From Natronohydrobacter sp. (lineage in GTDB: Bacteria > Pseudomonadota > Alphaproteobacteria > Rhodobacterales > Rhodobacteraceae), in NCBI GenBank assembly GCA_007117255.1, contig SKGU01000346.1, positions 1-17,327 of the forward strand: 17,327 bases of DNA, in the 5' to 3' direction. Made by a program: the position numbers and the translations under genes. Under the pieces are notes generated by a model. The model was not told where the DNA came from. It did no database searches and saw nothing but the letters and a program-made list of their open reading frames with translations. Shown here in pieces: positions 1 through 8,086 of this stretch. The number at the start of each line of letters is the position of its first letter. Position 1 is the first letter of the stretch.

Positions 1-290
1 ATGTGCCTCCGGGTAGCCGCACCTCGCTTTACGAGAACCCGGCCTATGCCGAAGTTCCCTTTGCGGAAATGACGCTGCAATCGATCAACGCAGCTGATCC
101 CAACAACCCGACCGTGGACCCGGTGCCTTATGTCGGCATCCAGTATGTTGCGATCCCTGAATGGGCCGGTATCGGCACTTCCGCCGGGCAAGAGTTTTCG
201 GCAATGGTAGCCGGGCAACAGACGCCTGAGCAGGCGCTGGCCCGTGCGCAGGCATTGGTCACGGATGAAATGGAAGCCGCAGGCTACTAA
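1..290 (+). CDS. smoE: Polyol (sorbitol/mannitol) ABC transporter substrate-binding protein, C-terminal end (partial)
   Basis: Only the last roughly 95 codons are present; the gene enters from the left edge and stops with TAA at 288-290. The segment has the look of a family 1 extracellular sugar-binding protein C-terminus: a bilobed-protein tail with a conserved region around YVGIQYVAIPEW, followed by a helix rich in Gln/Ala (TPEQALARAQALVTDEM), which commonly ends such proteins. It would act in the periplasm, delivering polyols to the SmoFGK membrane complex encoded immediately downstream. The assignment to sorbitol/mannitol rests mainly on the neighbours (polyol permeases, SmoS, MtlK), not on this fragment itself. 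A GTG at position 3 is in frame but is not taken as the start, because the family is about 430-450 residues long. Confidence 0.75.
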   Translation, partial: VPPGSRTSLYENPAYAEVPFAEMTLQSINAADPNNPTVDPVPYVGIQYVAIPEWAGIGTSAGQEFSAMVAGQQTPEQALARAQALVTDEMEAAGY

Positions 291-305
291 GCCTTCGTTG
301 TCTTC

Positions 306-334
306 ATGAGGGCGGGTCACGGGCCCGCCCTCAT
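306..334 (+). terminator. Intercistronic hairpin between smoE and smoF
   Basis: A perfect 11-bp inverted repeat (ATGAGGGCGGG, 7-nt loop, CCCGCCCTCAT) lies 15 bases after the smoE stop codon and about 50 bases before smoF. It is followed by only a short T stretch (TTT), so it may be a leaky terminator or an mRNA 3'-end stabiliser. Such hairpins often sit between a highly expressed binding-protein gene and its permease genes, which would lower permease expression relative to SmoE. The pairing is seen directly; the regulatory role is inferred. Confidence 0.7.
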
Positions 335-386
335 TTCCCGCATATTCAATATTATGCCCCCCGCACCTTGGTGAAAGGACAGTGCC

Positions 387-1253
387 ATGGCCACGAAGGC
401 TTCGCGCAGTGCTGCCCGGTTGATGTTGGCCCCTGCTGTTATCCTGCTGCTTGGCTGGATGCTGGTGCCACTGACAATGACGCTGATCTTTTCGTTCCAG
501 CGCTACCTGCCTCTGCGCGGTGGGTTTCAGGGCTGGATCGGATTTGAAAACTACACAAGGTTTGTCACATCGAGCGCCTTCTGGCCTTCGGTTCAGGCGA
601 CGCTGTTCATCGTCGGGGGGGTGCTGCTGATTACCGTGATGCTTGGCATCCTGCTGGCGATCTTGCTGGATCAGCCGATGTGGGGGCAGGGCATTGTTCG
701 CATTCTGGTCATTGCACCGTTTTTCGTCATGCCGACGGTATCGGGGCTGGTCTGGAAAAACATGTTCATGGACCCCAATAACGGCTTGTTGTCGCATCTT
801 TGGCGGTTTTTCGGTGCGGACCCGATCATCTGGCTGTCTGATGCGTCAATGGCGTCCATCATCCTGATTGTGTCATGGCAGTGGTTGCCATTCGCCACGC
901 TGATCTTGCTGACGGCGATTCAATCGCTGGACAGCGAGCAGATCGAGGCGGCTGAAATGGATGGCGCATCGGCACTGTCGCGGTTCTGGCATATCATTCT
1001 GCCGCATCTGGCGCGCGCGATCACCATCGTGATCCTGATCCAGACAATCTTTCTGCTGGCCATCTTCGCCGAGATTTTCGTGACCACGCAAGGCTCCTTC
1101 GGGACACGCACGCTGACCTATCTGATCTATCAGCGTGTGCTGGAAAGCCAGAATGTGGGGCTCGGCTCTGCCGGGGGGATTTACGCGGTCATTCTGGCCA
1201 ACATCTTTGCGCTGTTCCTGATGCGCATTGTTGGCAAGAACCTGGACCGCTGA
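387..1253 (+). CDS. smoF: Polyol ABC transporter permease, first subunit
   Basis: This 288-residue integral membrane protein belongs to the MalF/UgpA-type permease family. It starts at ATG 387 with a good ribosome binding site (AAAGGA at 374-379, 7 nt spacing). Hydrophobic segments are visible at about residues 11-35, 71-95, 103-125, 153-178, 208-232 and 262-283, giving the six expected spans. The cytoplasmic EAA loop that docks on the ATPase lies at about 186-206 (EAAEMDGASALSRFWHIILP). With SmoG it forms the channel for sorbitol/mannitol uptake. smoG begins 12 bp after its stop, so the two are co-transcribed. Polyol specificity is inferred from the operon; a generic sugar permease is the alternative. 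Confidence 0.9.
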   Translation: MATKASRSAARLMLAPAVILLLGWMLVPLTMTLIFSFQRYLPLRGGFQGWIGFENYTRFVTSSAFWPSVQATLFIVGGVLLITVMLGILLAILLDQPMWGQGIVRILVIAPFFVMPTVSGLVWKNMFMDPNNGLLSHLWRFFGADPIIWLSDASMASIILIVSWQWLPFATLILLTAIQSLDSEQIEAAEMDGASALSRFWHIILPHLARAITIVILIQTIFLLAIFAEIFVTTQGSFGTRTLTYLIYQRVLESQNVGLGSAGGIYAVILANIFALFLMRIVGKNLDR

Positions 1254-1265
1254 GGGGGACCGATC

Positions 1266-2096
1266 ATGGCACGTTCTGTCACGACACAACGCAAGACGCT
1301 CAACACGCTCATCGCATGGGGCATCGGGCTGCTGATTTTCTTTCCGATCCTGTGGACGATCCTGACCAGCTTCAAGACCGAGGCGCAGGCCATCGCGGAC
1401 CCGCCCGTGTGGTTCTTCTTCGACTGGACGCTGGAGAATTACCGCGTGGTGCAGGAGCGTTCCAACTACAGCCGTTTTCTGTGGAATTCTGTGATTATCG
1501 CGGGCGGCTCGACCATTCTTGGCATGATGGTGGCGATCCCGGCGGCCTGGTCTATGGCCTTTGTGCCTTCGCGCCGAACCAAGGATATTCTGCTGTGGAT
1601 GCTCTCGACCAAGATGCTGCCCGCGGTCGGCGTGCTCTATCCGATCTATCTGATCTTCATCAAACTGGGTCTGCTGGATTCGCGCTTCGGGCTGACCATT
1701 GTGCTGATGCTGATCAACCTGCCAATCATGATCTGGATGCTGTATACCTATTTCAAGGAAATCCCCGGCGAGATCCTTGAGGCGGCGCGTATGGATGGTG
1801 CCGGGCTGCGGCAGGAAATCCTGTATGTTCTCACACCCATGGCCATTCCCGGCATCGCCTCGACCATGCTGCTGAACATCATTCTGGCCTGGAATGAGGC
1901 ATTCTGGACGCTGAATCTGACAGCCGCGCGCGCCGCACCTCTGACAGCCTTCATCGCCAGTTATTCCAGCCCGGAAGGATTGTTCTACGCCAAGCTCTCT
2001 GCTGCATCGACCATGGCCATTGCGCCAATCCTGATCATCGGCTGGTTCAGCCAGAAACAATTGGTCCGGGGCCTGACCTTCGGCGCCGTCAAGTAA
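1266..2096 (+). CDS. smoG: Polyol ABC transporter permease, second subunit
   Basis: This 276-residue MalG-type permease is the partner of SmoF. The start at ATG 1266 is set by AGGGGGA at 1253-1259 with 6 nt spacing; this site overlaps the smoF stop, which suggests coupled translation. Membrane segments are visible at about residues 12-35, 73-98, 108-132, 142-162, 192-215 and 245-268. The EAA loop is at about 169-192 (EILEAARMDGAGLRQEILYV), where it would contact SmoK. The large periplasmic loop after span 1, containing an ENYR motif, is characteristic of this subfamily. The gene lies in the middle of the smoE-mtlK operon, 12 bp ahead of smoK. Confidence 0.9.
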   Translation: MARSVTTQRKTLNTLIAWGIGLLIFFPILWTILTSFKTEAQAIADPPVWFFFDWTLENYRVVQERSNYSRFLWNSVIIAGGSTILGMMVAIPAAWSMAFVPSRRTKDILLWMLSTKMLPAVGVLYPIYLIFIKLGLLDSRFGLTIVLMLINLPIMIWMLYTYFKEIPGEILEAARMDGAGLRQEILYVLTPMAIPGIASTMLLNIILAWNEAFWTLNLTAARAAPLTAFIASYSSPEGLFYAKLSAASTMAIAPILIIGWFSQKQLVRGLTFGAVK

Positions 2097-2108
2097 GGGA
2101 AATTCATC

Positions 2109-3113
2109 ATGGGACGCATTGTTCTGGAGCAAGTGACCAAGAGTTTCGGCGACGTAACCGTCATCCCGCCGCTGGACCTGACAATAGAAGACGGTGAATT
2201 CACAGTGTTCGTCGGCCCTTCGGGCTGTGGCAAATCCACGCTTTTGCGTCTGATCGCGGGGCTGGAAGATGTGACATCGGGCGCCATACGGATTGACGGC
2301 ACCGATGCAACATCGATCCCGCCTGCCAAGCGCGGTCTTGCGATGGTGTTCCAGTCCTATGCGCTTTATCCGCATATGACAGTGCGCAAGAACATTGCCT
2401 TTCCGCTGCGCATGGCAGGGATGGACAAGGCCGAGCAGGATCGCCGGGTTGAACAGGCGGCGGATGTGCTGAACCTGACCGACTATCTGGACCGCCGCCC
2501 CGGCCAGTTGTCAGGCGGTCAACGCCAACGCGTGGCCATTGGTCGTGCGATTGTGCGCGAGCCGTCGGCGTTCTTGTTTGATGAGCCGCTGTCGAACCTC
2601 GATGCGGCGCTGCGCGTGGGCATGCGGCTGGAAATCAGCGAAATGCACAATCGGCTGAAAACCACGATGATCTATGTGACTCATGATCAGGTCGAAGCCA
2701 TGACCATGGCCGACAAGATCGTCGTGCTGCATGCGGGCCGGATCGAGCAGGTCGGCAGCCCGCTGGAGCTGTACCGCGCGCCGAAAAACACCTTTGTTGC
2801 GGGGTTCATCGGTTCTCCCAAGATGAACCTGATCACGGGTGCTGCGGCGCGGCAGCATGATGCCCATACCATCGGCATCCGGCCAGAGCATATGAGTGTG
2901 TCGGCCAGCGAGGGCACATGGTCCGGTGTGGTCGGCGTGTCCGAGCATCTGGGCTCGGACACGTTCTTTCATGTGCATGACACCGGGCTGGCTGAGACGA
3001 TCACCGTGCGCGTGGATGGCGAGATCAGCTTCAAGCATGGCGACAGGATCTACCTGACGCCGCGCGCAGATGTGATCCACAGATTTGACGACAAAGGGGA
3101 CAGACTGTCGTGA
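2109..3113 (+). CDS. smoK: Polyol ABC transporter ATP-binding protein (MalK/UgpC type)
   Basis: This 334-residue ATPase would energise SmoFG on the inner face of the membrane. The nucleotide-binding domain has all motifs: Walker A GPSGCGKST (residues 36-44), signature LSGGQ (134-138), Walker B FLFDEP (155-160) and the switch histidine H192. From about residue 240 a C-terminal regulatory beta-barrel (OB/TOBE type) follows, including the usual GIRPEH motif, as in MalK and UgpC. The start ATG 2109 is preceded by AAGGGA at the end of smoG. The stop overlaps the smoS start by 4 nt (GTGA at 3110-3113). The protein is somewhat shorter than classical MalK (about 370) but normal for the Rhodobacter SmoK group. 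Confidence 0.92.
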   Translation: MGRIVLEQVTKSFGDVTVIPPLDLTIEDGEFTVFVGPSGCGKSTLLRLIAGLEDVTSGAIRIDGTDATSIPPAKRGLAMVFQSYALYPHMTVRKNIAFPLRMAGMDKAEQDRRVEQAADVLNLTDYLDRRPGQLSGGQRQRVAIGRAIVREPSAFLFDEPLSNLDAALRVGMRLEISEMHNRLKTTMIYVTHDQVEAMTMADKIVVLHAGRIEQVGSPLELYRAPKNTFVAGFIGSPKMNLITGAAARQHDAHTIGIRPEHMSVSASEGTWSGVVGVSEHLGSDTFFHVHDTGLAETITVRVDGEISFKHGDRIYLTPRADVIHRFDDKGDRLS

Positions 3114-3883
3114 AACGTCTGAAAGGAAAAACTGCGCTGATCACCGGGGCTGCGCGTGGGATCGGGCTGGCCTTTGCCGAGGCCTATCTGCGCGAAGGTG
3201 CGCAGGTGGCGCTGGCCGATATCGACATTGCGCGCGCGCGTGCCGAGGCCGAGAAGCTTGGCGCTGCGGCCTATGCGGTGGAAATGGATGTGACGCAGCA
3301 GGCCAGTATTGATGCAGCGATTGCGGCCACGGTCGCTCATTTTGGTCAGATCGACATTCTGATCAACAATGCTGCGATCTTCACCGCTGCGCCCATTGTC
3401 GAGATCACGCGCGCGGATTACGCCCGCTGTTTCGCCATCAATGTTGAAGGCAGTCTGTTTACCCTGCAAGCTGTGGCGCGGCACATGATCGCGCGCGGGC
3501 AGGGCGGCAAGATCATCAACATGGCCAGTCAGGCAGGGCGGCGGGGTGAGGCGCTGGTCGGGGTCTATTGTGCCACCAAGGCTGCGATCATCAGCCTGAC
3601 GCAATCAGCAGGGTTGGATCTGATCAAGCACGGCATCAACGTCAATGCCATTGCGCCCGGTGTGGTGGATGGCGAACATTGGGACGGGGTGGATGCCTTC
3701 TTTGCGAAATATGAGGGCAAGGCACCGGGCCAGAAAAAGCGCGAAGTCGGCGCGGCGGTGCCTTTTGGGCGCATGGGCCAAGCTGGCGATCTGACCGGCA
3801 TGGCGGTGTTTCTCGCCTCGGCAGAGGCGGATTACATCGTCGCACAAACCTATAATGTGGATGGTGGCCAATGGATGAGCTGA
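3110..3883 (+). CDS. smoS: Sorbitol (L-iditol) 2-dehydrogenase, short-chain dehydrogenase family
   Basis: This 257-residue NAD-dependent SDR would oxidise sorbitol to fructose (and galactitol to tagatose in the characterised family member). The Rossmann motif TGAARGIG is at residues 12-19, NNAA at 86-89, N111, and the catalytic S140, Y153 and K157. Those catalytic positions match what I recall for the 256-residue Rhodobacter sphaeroides sorbitol dehydrogenase, which makes the substrate call fairly secure. It starts with GTG at 3110, overlapping the smoK stop by 4 nt, so translation is probably coupled. Its 3' end overlaps mtlK by 13 nt. It acts in the cytoplasm on polyol brought in by SmoEFGK. 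Confidence 0.92.
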   Translation: MKRLKGKTALITGAARGIGLAFAEAYLREGAQVALADIDIARARAEAEKLGAAAYAVEMDVTQQASIDAAIAATVAHFGQIDILINNAAIFTAAPIVEITRADYARCFAINVEGSLFTLQAVARHMIARGQGGKIINMASQAGRRGEALVGVYCATKAAIISLTQSAGLDLIKHGINVNAIAPGVVDGEHWDGVDAFFAKYEGKAPGQKKREVGAAVPFGRMGQAGDLTGMAVFLASAEADYIVAQTYNVDGGQWMS

Positions 3884-5349
3884 CGCCCCTGTCGCAGACG
3901 GCGCTGAGCAGGTTGCCCGCGTCTGTGCGCCGACCGTCCTATGACCGTGCGGCGCTGTCGGCGGGCATCGTGCATATCGGTCTGGGCAATTTCCACCGTG
4001 CGCATCAGGCGTGGTATCTGCATCGGCTGATGGAGGCGGGGCATGCGCGGGACTGGGCAATCCTTGGGGCGGGCGTGCGGCCCGGTGATGGGGCGATGCG
4101 CGAAAGGCTTCTGGTGCAGGATTGCCTGAGCACGCTGATTGAACTGGACCCGGCGCATAAATCCGCAGAAATTGTGGGCTCGATGATTGATTTCATCGCA
4201 GTCGAGGAAGGCCATGCTGCCCTGATCGCGCGCATGGCCGAACCCGACATTCGTATCGTGTCGCTGACTGTGACCGAGGGCGGGTATTATGTGGACCCGG
4301 CCACCCAGACTTTCGACAGCGCGCATCCCGATATCGTCCATGATGCCGAGCATCCCGACCGGCCGCGCACGGCATTCGGGGCCATGGTGGCCGCATTGCG
4401 GTTGCGGCGCGCGCGCGGGCTTGGGCCCTTCACCTGCCTGTCTTGCGACAATCTGCAATCCAATGGTGCCGTGCTGCGTCAGGCCGTGGTGACCTTGGCG
4501 CAGATGCAAGACCCTGATCTGGCTGACTGGATCGCGGCACAGTGCACCTTTCCCAATGCGATGGTCGATTGTATCGTCCCGGCCACCGGCCCTGACGAAA
4601 TCGCGCTGGCCGCAGGTTTTGGCATCGCGGACGCTGCGCCGGTGACGCATGAGCCGTTCCGGCAATGGGTGATTGAGGATCGTTTCTGCGCGGGACGGCC
4701 TGAGTGGGAAAGGGTCGGCGTACAGTTCACCGACAATGTGCATGGCTATGAGGCGCAGAAACTGCGCATTCTGAATGCGGGCCATCAGGTGATTGGCAAT
4801 GTGGCCGAGATCATGGGGCTTGCAACCGTGGCAGAGGCAATGGCCCATGCACAGATCAATGCGCTGTTTCACAAGGTCGAAATGACCGAGATCGTGCCTC
4901 ATGTCGTGCCTGTACCCGGCATGACGCCGCAGCAATATGTCGATCTGATTGCGCAGCGTTTCTCCAATACCGCGATACATGACACTGTGCGGCGGGTGGC
5001 GTTTGACGGCTCGTCGCGGCATCCGGGTTTTGTATTGCCCAGTGTACGCGATGCGCTGGCAACGGGTCGCCCGCTGGAGGGGTTAGCCCTGGTCGAGGCG
5101 TTCTGGGCGCGCATGTGCGCAGGCACGCGCGAAGATGGCAGCGAGATCATGCCGAATGATCCGCACTGGGGCGCGTTGACAGCGGTTGCGCAGCAAGCGC
5201 GGGAACGGCCTTTGGCATGGTTGGAGCAGACGCAGATATATGGCGAGCTTGGGGCGCAGGACGCTTTTCGTGCCAGCTTTGTCAAATGGCTGGACATGAT
5301 CTGGTCGCAGGGCTGTGCTGCAGCTTTGCGCAGCTATACATGCGTCTGA
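3871..5349 (+). CDS. mtlK: Mannitol 2-dehydrogenase, long-chain polyol dehydrogenase
   Basis: This 492-residue enzyme would oxidise D-mannitol (also D-arabinitol) to the ketose with NAD+ in the cytoplasm. The N-terminal nucleotide-binding motif GLGNFHRAHQ is at residues 37-46. The catalytic set of the polyol-specific long-chain dehydrogenases is visible as N194 (SCDNLQSNG), K297, N302 and H305 (the KLRILNAGH segment), in register with the Lys/Asn/His triad of the Pseudomonas enzyme. Length is typical (about 490). The start ATG 3871 lies inside the smoS end (13 nt overlap). No sugar kinase follows, unlike the extended Rhodobacter operon, so fructose must be phosphorylated by an enzyme encoded elsewhere. 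The next gene is convergent, and no convincing terminator is visible in the 34-nt gap. Confidence 0.93.
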   Translation: MDELTPLSQTALSRLPASVRRPSYDRAALSAGIVHIGLGNFHRAHQAWYLHRLMEAGHARDWAILGAGVRPGDGAMRERLLVQDCLSTLIELDPAHKSAEIVGSMIDFIAVEEGHAALIARMAEPDIRIVSLTVTEGGYYVDPATQTFDSAHPDIVHDAEHPDRPRTAFGAMVAALRLRRARGLGPFTCLSCDNLQSNGAVLRQAVVTLAQMQDPDLADWIAAQCTFPNAMVDCIVPATGPDEIALAAGFGIADAAPVTHEPFRQWVIEDRFCAGRPEWERVGVQFTDNVHGYEAQKLRILNAGHQVIGNVAEIMGLATVAEAMAHAQINALFHKVEMTEIVPHVVPVPGMTPQQYVDLIAQRFSNTAIHDTVRRVAFDGSSRHPGFVLPSVRDALATGRPLEGLALVEAFWARMCAGTREDGSEIMPNDPHWGALTAVAQQARERPLAWLEQTQIYGELGAQDAFRASFVKWLDMIWSQGCAAALRSYTCV

Positions 5350-5383
5350 CGGCGTGAGCCTTGGCCCCGCATAAGGTGCGTGT

Positions 5384-7042
5384 TCAGGTATCAGCCTGCG
5401 GGGGCGTGCGTGCGCAGATGATCTGGACAGTCTCTTCGATCTCTCTGGGATCTACAGGTTTGGTCAGGTAATGGTCCATGCCAACGCTGAAGGCTGCTTC
5501 GCGTTTTTCAAGCATTGCATCCGCAGAAAGGGCGATAATGGGCGTGTAGTTGCGCGCTGTGGCTTTTTCCCGGCGTCTGATTTCTCGCGTTGCTTCGACA
5601 CCGTCAAGAACGGGCATTTCGATGTCCATCAGGATCACGTCATAGTCCTGCAAGTCCCATGCGGCGAGGGCCTTCTGACCATTTTCGGCGGCATCGAAGC
5701 TATGGCCCATGCGGGACAGGTAATGCGACAGGATCATCCGGTTGGTCGTATTGTCATCCACGATAAGGATGTGCTGGCGCTTCGAGACATTCTGGCCTTG
5801 TTCGATGCTCGTCCGAACAGGCGCATGCACAGGTGTGGGCAGAAGTTCGATGGGCATGCTGGCGTTGAAGGCAGATCCTCTGCCAAGACGGCTTTTGACA
5901 GTGATGTGCCCGCCCATCTGTTCAATCAGCAATTTCGAGATCGACAGCCCAAGTCCGGTGCCACCGTAGCGACGTGTGGTGGAGGTGTCGGCCTGCACGA
6001 AGACATCGAACAGGCGCGACAGCGCTTCGCTTGAAATCCCGATGCCGGTATCGCTGACGGCAATGTCCAGATATCGGGTCGCGCCTTCAGACCGGTCGCC
6101 AACTGTTATGGTGATTTCGCCGACTTCGGTGAATTTGACTGCATTGCCTACGAGATTGGACAGGATCTGGCGAATCCGTACCGGATCGCCAAGATAGTAA
6201 ACTCCGGCCAGTTCTGTCTTGAGGGTGATTTTCACGCCTTTGGCGGCAGCGACTGGTGCGTATAATGCATGGACAGATTTGGCGAGCGCACAGAGATCGA
6301 ACTCTGTCGGGTTGATCTCCATGGAGCCGGATTCGATTTTTGACAGATCCAGGATGTTGTTCAGCAACTCCATCAGCGAACGTCCTGAATCCACCATCAC
6401 GTCAAGCCATTTGCGCTGTTCCGGCGTGATATCGGTTTCTGCCAGAATCCCTGCAACACCCAGAACTGCATTCATGGGGGTCCTGATTTCGTGGCTCATG
6501 GTGGTGAGGAACGTGCTTTTGGCGCGGTTTGCCGCTTCGGCCTGTTTGCTTTGCTCGTCGAGTTCCGCAGCAATGGCGCGGATCTCCTGCAGCAGGCCTG
6601 AGCGCATTTCAGCGGCAAGCAGCATATCAAGCGTTCCATCTGTCGGCGAGAAATCAGAGATGCGTAAAGGCTGTTCTTTTTCGGCGACTTCAAGATCGGG
6701 GATATGACCCAGCAGAAGCCAGATGCTGTGCCCGCGATCCAGCACCAGACCGCGCAGGCGTAGCGCCTTGCAGCCCTTCAGCCTGACAATAACGGCACGG
6801 CGGTGCTGTCGAAGCTGTTCCGCCGTTTCCAGTTGAGCGGGCAGTTCTACGTCAACGAAGGTGAAAAAGTCACTCTCAAGAATTCCGGGGCCTACATGGT
6901 GCAGCAAGGATGGCCCTGCATCGCGGATCGTGCCATTGCCATCAAGCCGAAGATATGCCGGAAAGAGTGTGGCAATATCAGTAGCCGATAGCACCAAGCC
7001 CGATGCCGACGTGTCTACGGTATGGGGCGAGGGGTCATTCAT
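5384..7042 (-). CDS. H-NOX-associated hybrid histidine kinase (HNOBA-HisKA-HATPase-REC)
   Basis: This is a soluble sensor kinase with a fused receiver. Numbered from an upstream in-frame start at 7075 (563 aa), residues about 28-150 resemble the HNOBA (heme NO binding-associated) domain, and a short coiled coil follows at 155-185. The dimerisation/phosphoacceptor helix has H195 in SHEIRTPMN. The ATPase domain has N311, DTGIGIS (342-348) and GGTGLGLS (371-378). The receiver (434-555) has D440/D441, phosphorylatable D484, S517 and K539. ATG 7042 (552 aa) is preferred because it overlaps the H-NOX stop (ATGAATGA) and neither start has a clear ribosome binding site. No transmembrane segment is visible. 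In characterised H-NOX/kinase pairs, NO-bound H-NOX inhibits autophosphorylation; the same is inferred here. The downstream phosphotransfer partner is not in the window. Confidence 0.9.
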   Translation of the reverse strand: MNDPSPHTVDTSASGLVLSATDIATLFPAYLRLDGNGTIRDAGPSLLHHVGPGILESDFFTFVDVELPAQLETAEQLRQHRRAVIVRLKGCKALRLRGLVLDRGHSIWLLLGHIPDLEVAEKEQPLRISDFSPTDGTLDMLLAAEMRSGLLQEIRAIAAELDEQSKQAEAANRAKSTFLTTMSHEIRTPMNAVLGVAGILAETDITPEQRKWLDVMVDSGRSLMELLNNILDLSKIESGSMEINPTEFDLCALAKSVHALYAPVAAAKGVKITLKTELAGVYYLGDPVRIRQILSNLVGNAVKFTEVGEITITVGDRSEGATRYLDIAVSDTGIGISSEALSRLFDVFVQADTSTTRRYGGTGLGLSISKLLIEQMGGHITVKSRLGRGSAFNASMPIELLPTPVHAPVRTSIEQGQNVSKRQHILIVDDNTTNRMILSHYLSRMGHSFDAAENGQKALAAWDLQDYDVILMDIEMPVLDGVEATREIRRREKATARNYTPIIALSADAMLEKREAAFSVGMDHYLTKPVDPREIEETVQIICARTPPQADT

Positions 7043-7580
7043 CGGTTGGAACGCGTCGTATGGTGAATAGGGCACCGCGTGTTTCGGGTTCGTATGTCAC
7101 TGCGACAGTCTCTCCGAATCGCGCCGAAGTTGCGAAAAGTATACCTTGTACCAGCGGTGCGAGACCAGTTCGTGTGGAACGATACCGAAGGACCATTTGC
7201 TGCGCATCTGCATCGATAAGCTCAAAGCTGGGCATTTCTGCCAGTGGCATATTTGATCGGATACTGGCGTGCATGCGGTCAAGGCTTTCTAGAAATGACA
7301 GAAGATCATCACCCGCCATCCTCAGAATGCGACCGTAAGCAGATGCGCCGGCAAAATCGATCCAGACCCGACCGAATTCTTGCAGCGCTTCGTCCATGGA
7401 CAACCCAAGGTGATCAGCAAGCAAGTGGATCAGCGCCATCGTTATGTCATCGGAATAGTATTCCATGCCGATGAACAGCGGCTGTGTATGGCCGGCGTTG
7501 CGTAAAAGCGTGGTCCATTCGGTTTCGGTCATATGTTCGGTCGCCATGTCTTGCAGCGCCTGATGGATCATCCCGTACAT
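7035..7580 (-). CDS. hnoX: H-NOX heme nitric oxide sensor (HNOB domain protein)
   Basis: This 181-residue single-domain protein matches the H-NOX family in length and signature. It begins MYGMI, has the proximal heme ligand H104 (DRMHASI), the conserved P117, and the heme-propionate clamp Y-x-S-x-R as Y133, S135 and R137. The position matching the distal O2-stabilising tyrosine of the Thermoanaerobacter protein appears to be P142, so a non-O2-binding, NO-selective sensor is predicted. The start ATG 7580 is supported by GGAAGG (7590-7595 on the minus strand, 9 nt spacing). It is the first gene of a two-gene operon with the histidine kinase, whose start overlaps its stop. It diverges from the NO synthase gene, placing sensor and source on one control region. 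Confidence 0.95.
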   Translation of the reverse strand: MYGMIHQALQDMATEHMTETEWTTLLRNAGHTQPLFIGMEYYSDDITMALIHLLADHLGLSMDEALQEFGRVWIDFAGASAYGRILRMAGDDLLSFLESLDRMHASIRSNMPLAEMPSFELIDADAQQMVLRYRSTRTGLAPLVQGILFATSARFGETVAVTYEPETRGALFTIRRVPTDE

Positions 7581-8086
7581 GACGTTATGCCTTCCAGTTT
7601 TTCATTGGGTGTATCGTAAAACGTGTTTGAAATCAGTTGGTCATTGCGTATTGCGCTATCCGCCTGACGGCCTGCGCGGGGTTTGCGGGTTGGCAAGGGG
7701 GGTACGGTACATGGTGGGTTCGACCCGTGCGTAAGAAAAATGCATGTTTGGAAATGAGTATTCCATCTGAAAGGGTTTTGCAGATAACCTTCGCGCGATG
7801 CGCTCTGGCTGGTTTGGCAAGCGATATCATCCTCGTAAGAAGTGTGCGTTAACTCATTGCAGCGATTTCCCGCGACAGGTGTATTCACACTGTGTCGTTG
7901 CGCGAAGACCGTTGCCGTCTGAGTGGCACAGGTCGGGGTGAGTTTCAAGAAATGAACTCAACTCTGGTTTGTTCTTGGATGAGCCATATAACATGTGGTT
8001 TACCAAGGGGCGTGGCGATGTGTTCGCTGCGCAGAGACATCGCTTTCCGCTTGTCTGCGGCCGGAATATGCATAGGGGGACGACAT
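7581..8086. promoter_or_regulatory. Divergent control region between the H-NOX operon and the NO synthase gene
   Basis: This 506-bp stretch contains no convincing gene and must hold the divergent promoters. The H-NOX ribosome binding site (GGAAGG, 7590-7595, minus) and the NOS site (AGGGGGA, 8074-8080, plus) are visible. Short dyads seen are TGGAA-N7-TTCCA (7749-7765), GGGT-TCG-ACCC (7716-7726) and GTGT-ATTC-ACAC (7879-7890). All are short enough to occur by chance, and none matches a known NO-responsive site (an FNR/NNR-type TTGAT-N4-ATCAA site was looked for). No sigma54 -24/-12 element was found. The length exceeds what two simple promoters need. The open frame continues upstream of 8087 to a GTG at 7892, so part could be coding if an earlier NOS start is used. 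Confidence 0.55.

Noticed and set aside
873..2375. 500-codon open frame on the minus strand across smoF/smoG/smoK
   Set aside because: It lies opposite three well-supported transporter genes. Its translation is rich in His, Arg and Gln with no recognisable domain, as expected for the antisense of GC-rich coding DNA.
3850..5022. 390-codon minus-strand open frame opposite mtlK
   Set aside because: mtlK has full catalytic motifs. The antisense translation is His/Arg-rich low-complexity sequence without family signatures.
7568..7948. 126-codon minus-strand frame in the H-NOX/NOS intergenic region
   Set aside because: It is rich in Thr, Ser, Cys, Asn and Pro with no motif, it overlaps the H-NOX start in another frame, and no ribosome binding site is visible. 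It is treated as non-coding.
7581..8086. FNR/NNR-type or sigma54 sites controlling H-NOX and NOS
   Set aside because: No TTGAT-N4-ATCAA-like dyad and no GG-N10-GC element with acceptable match was found on either strand.
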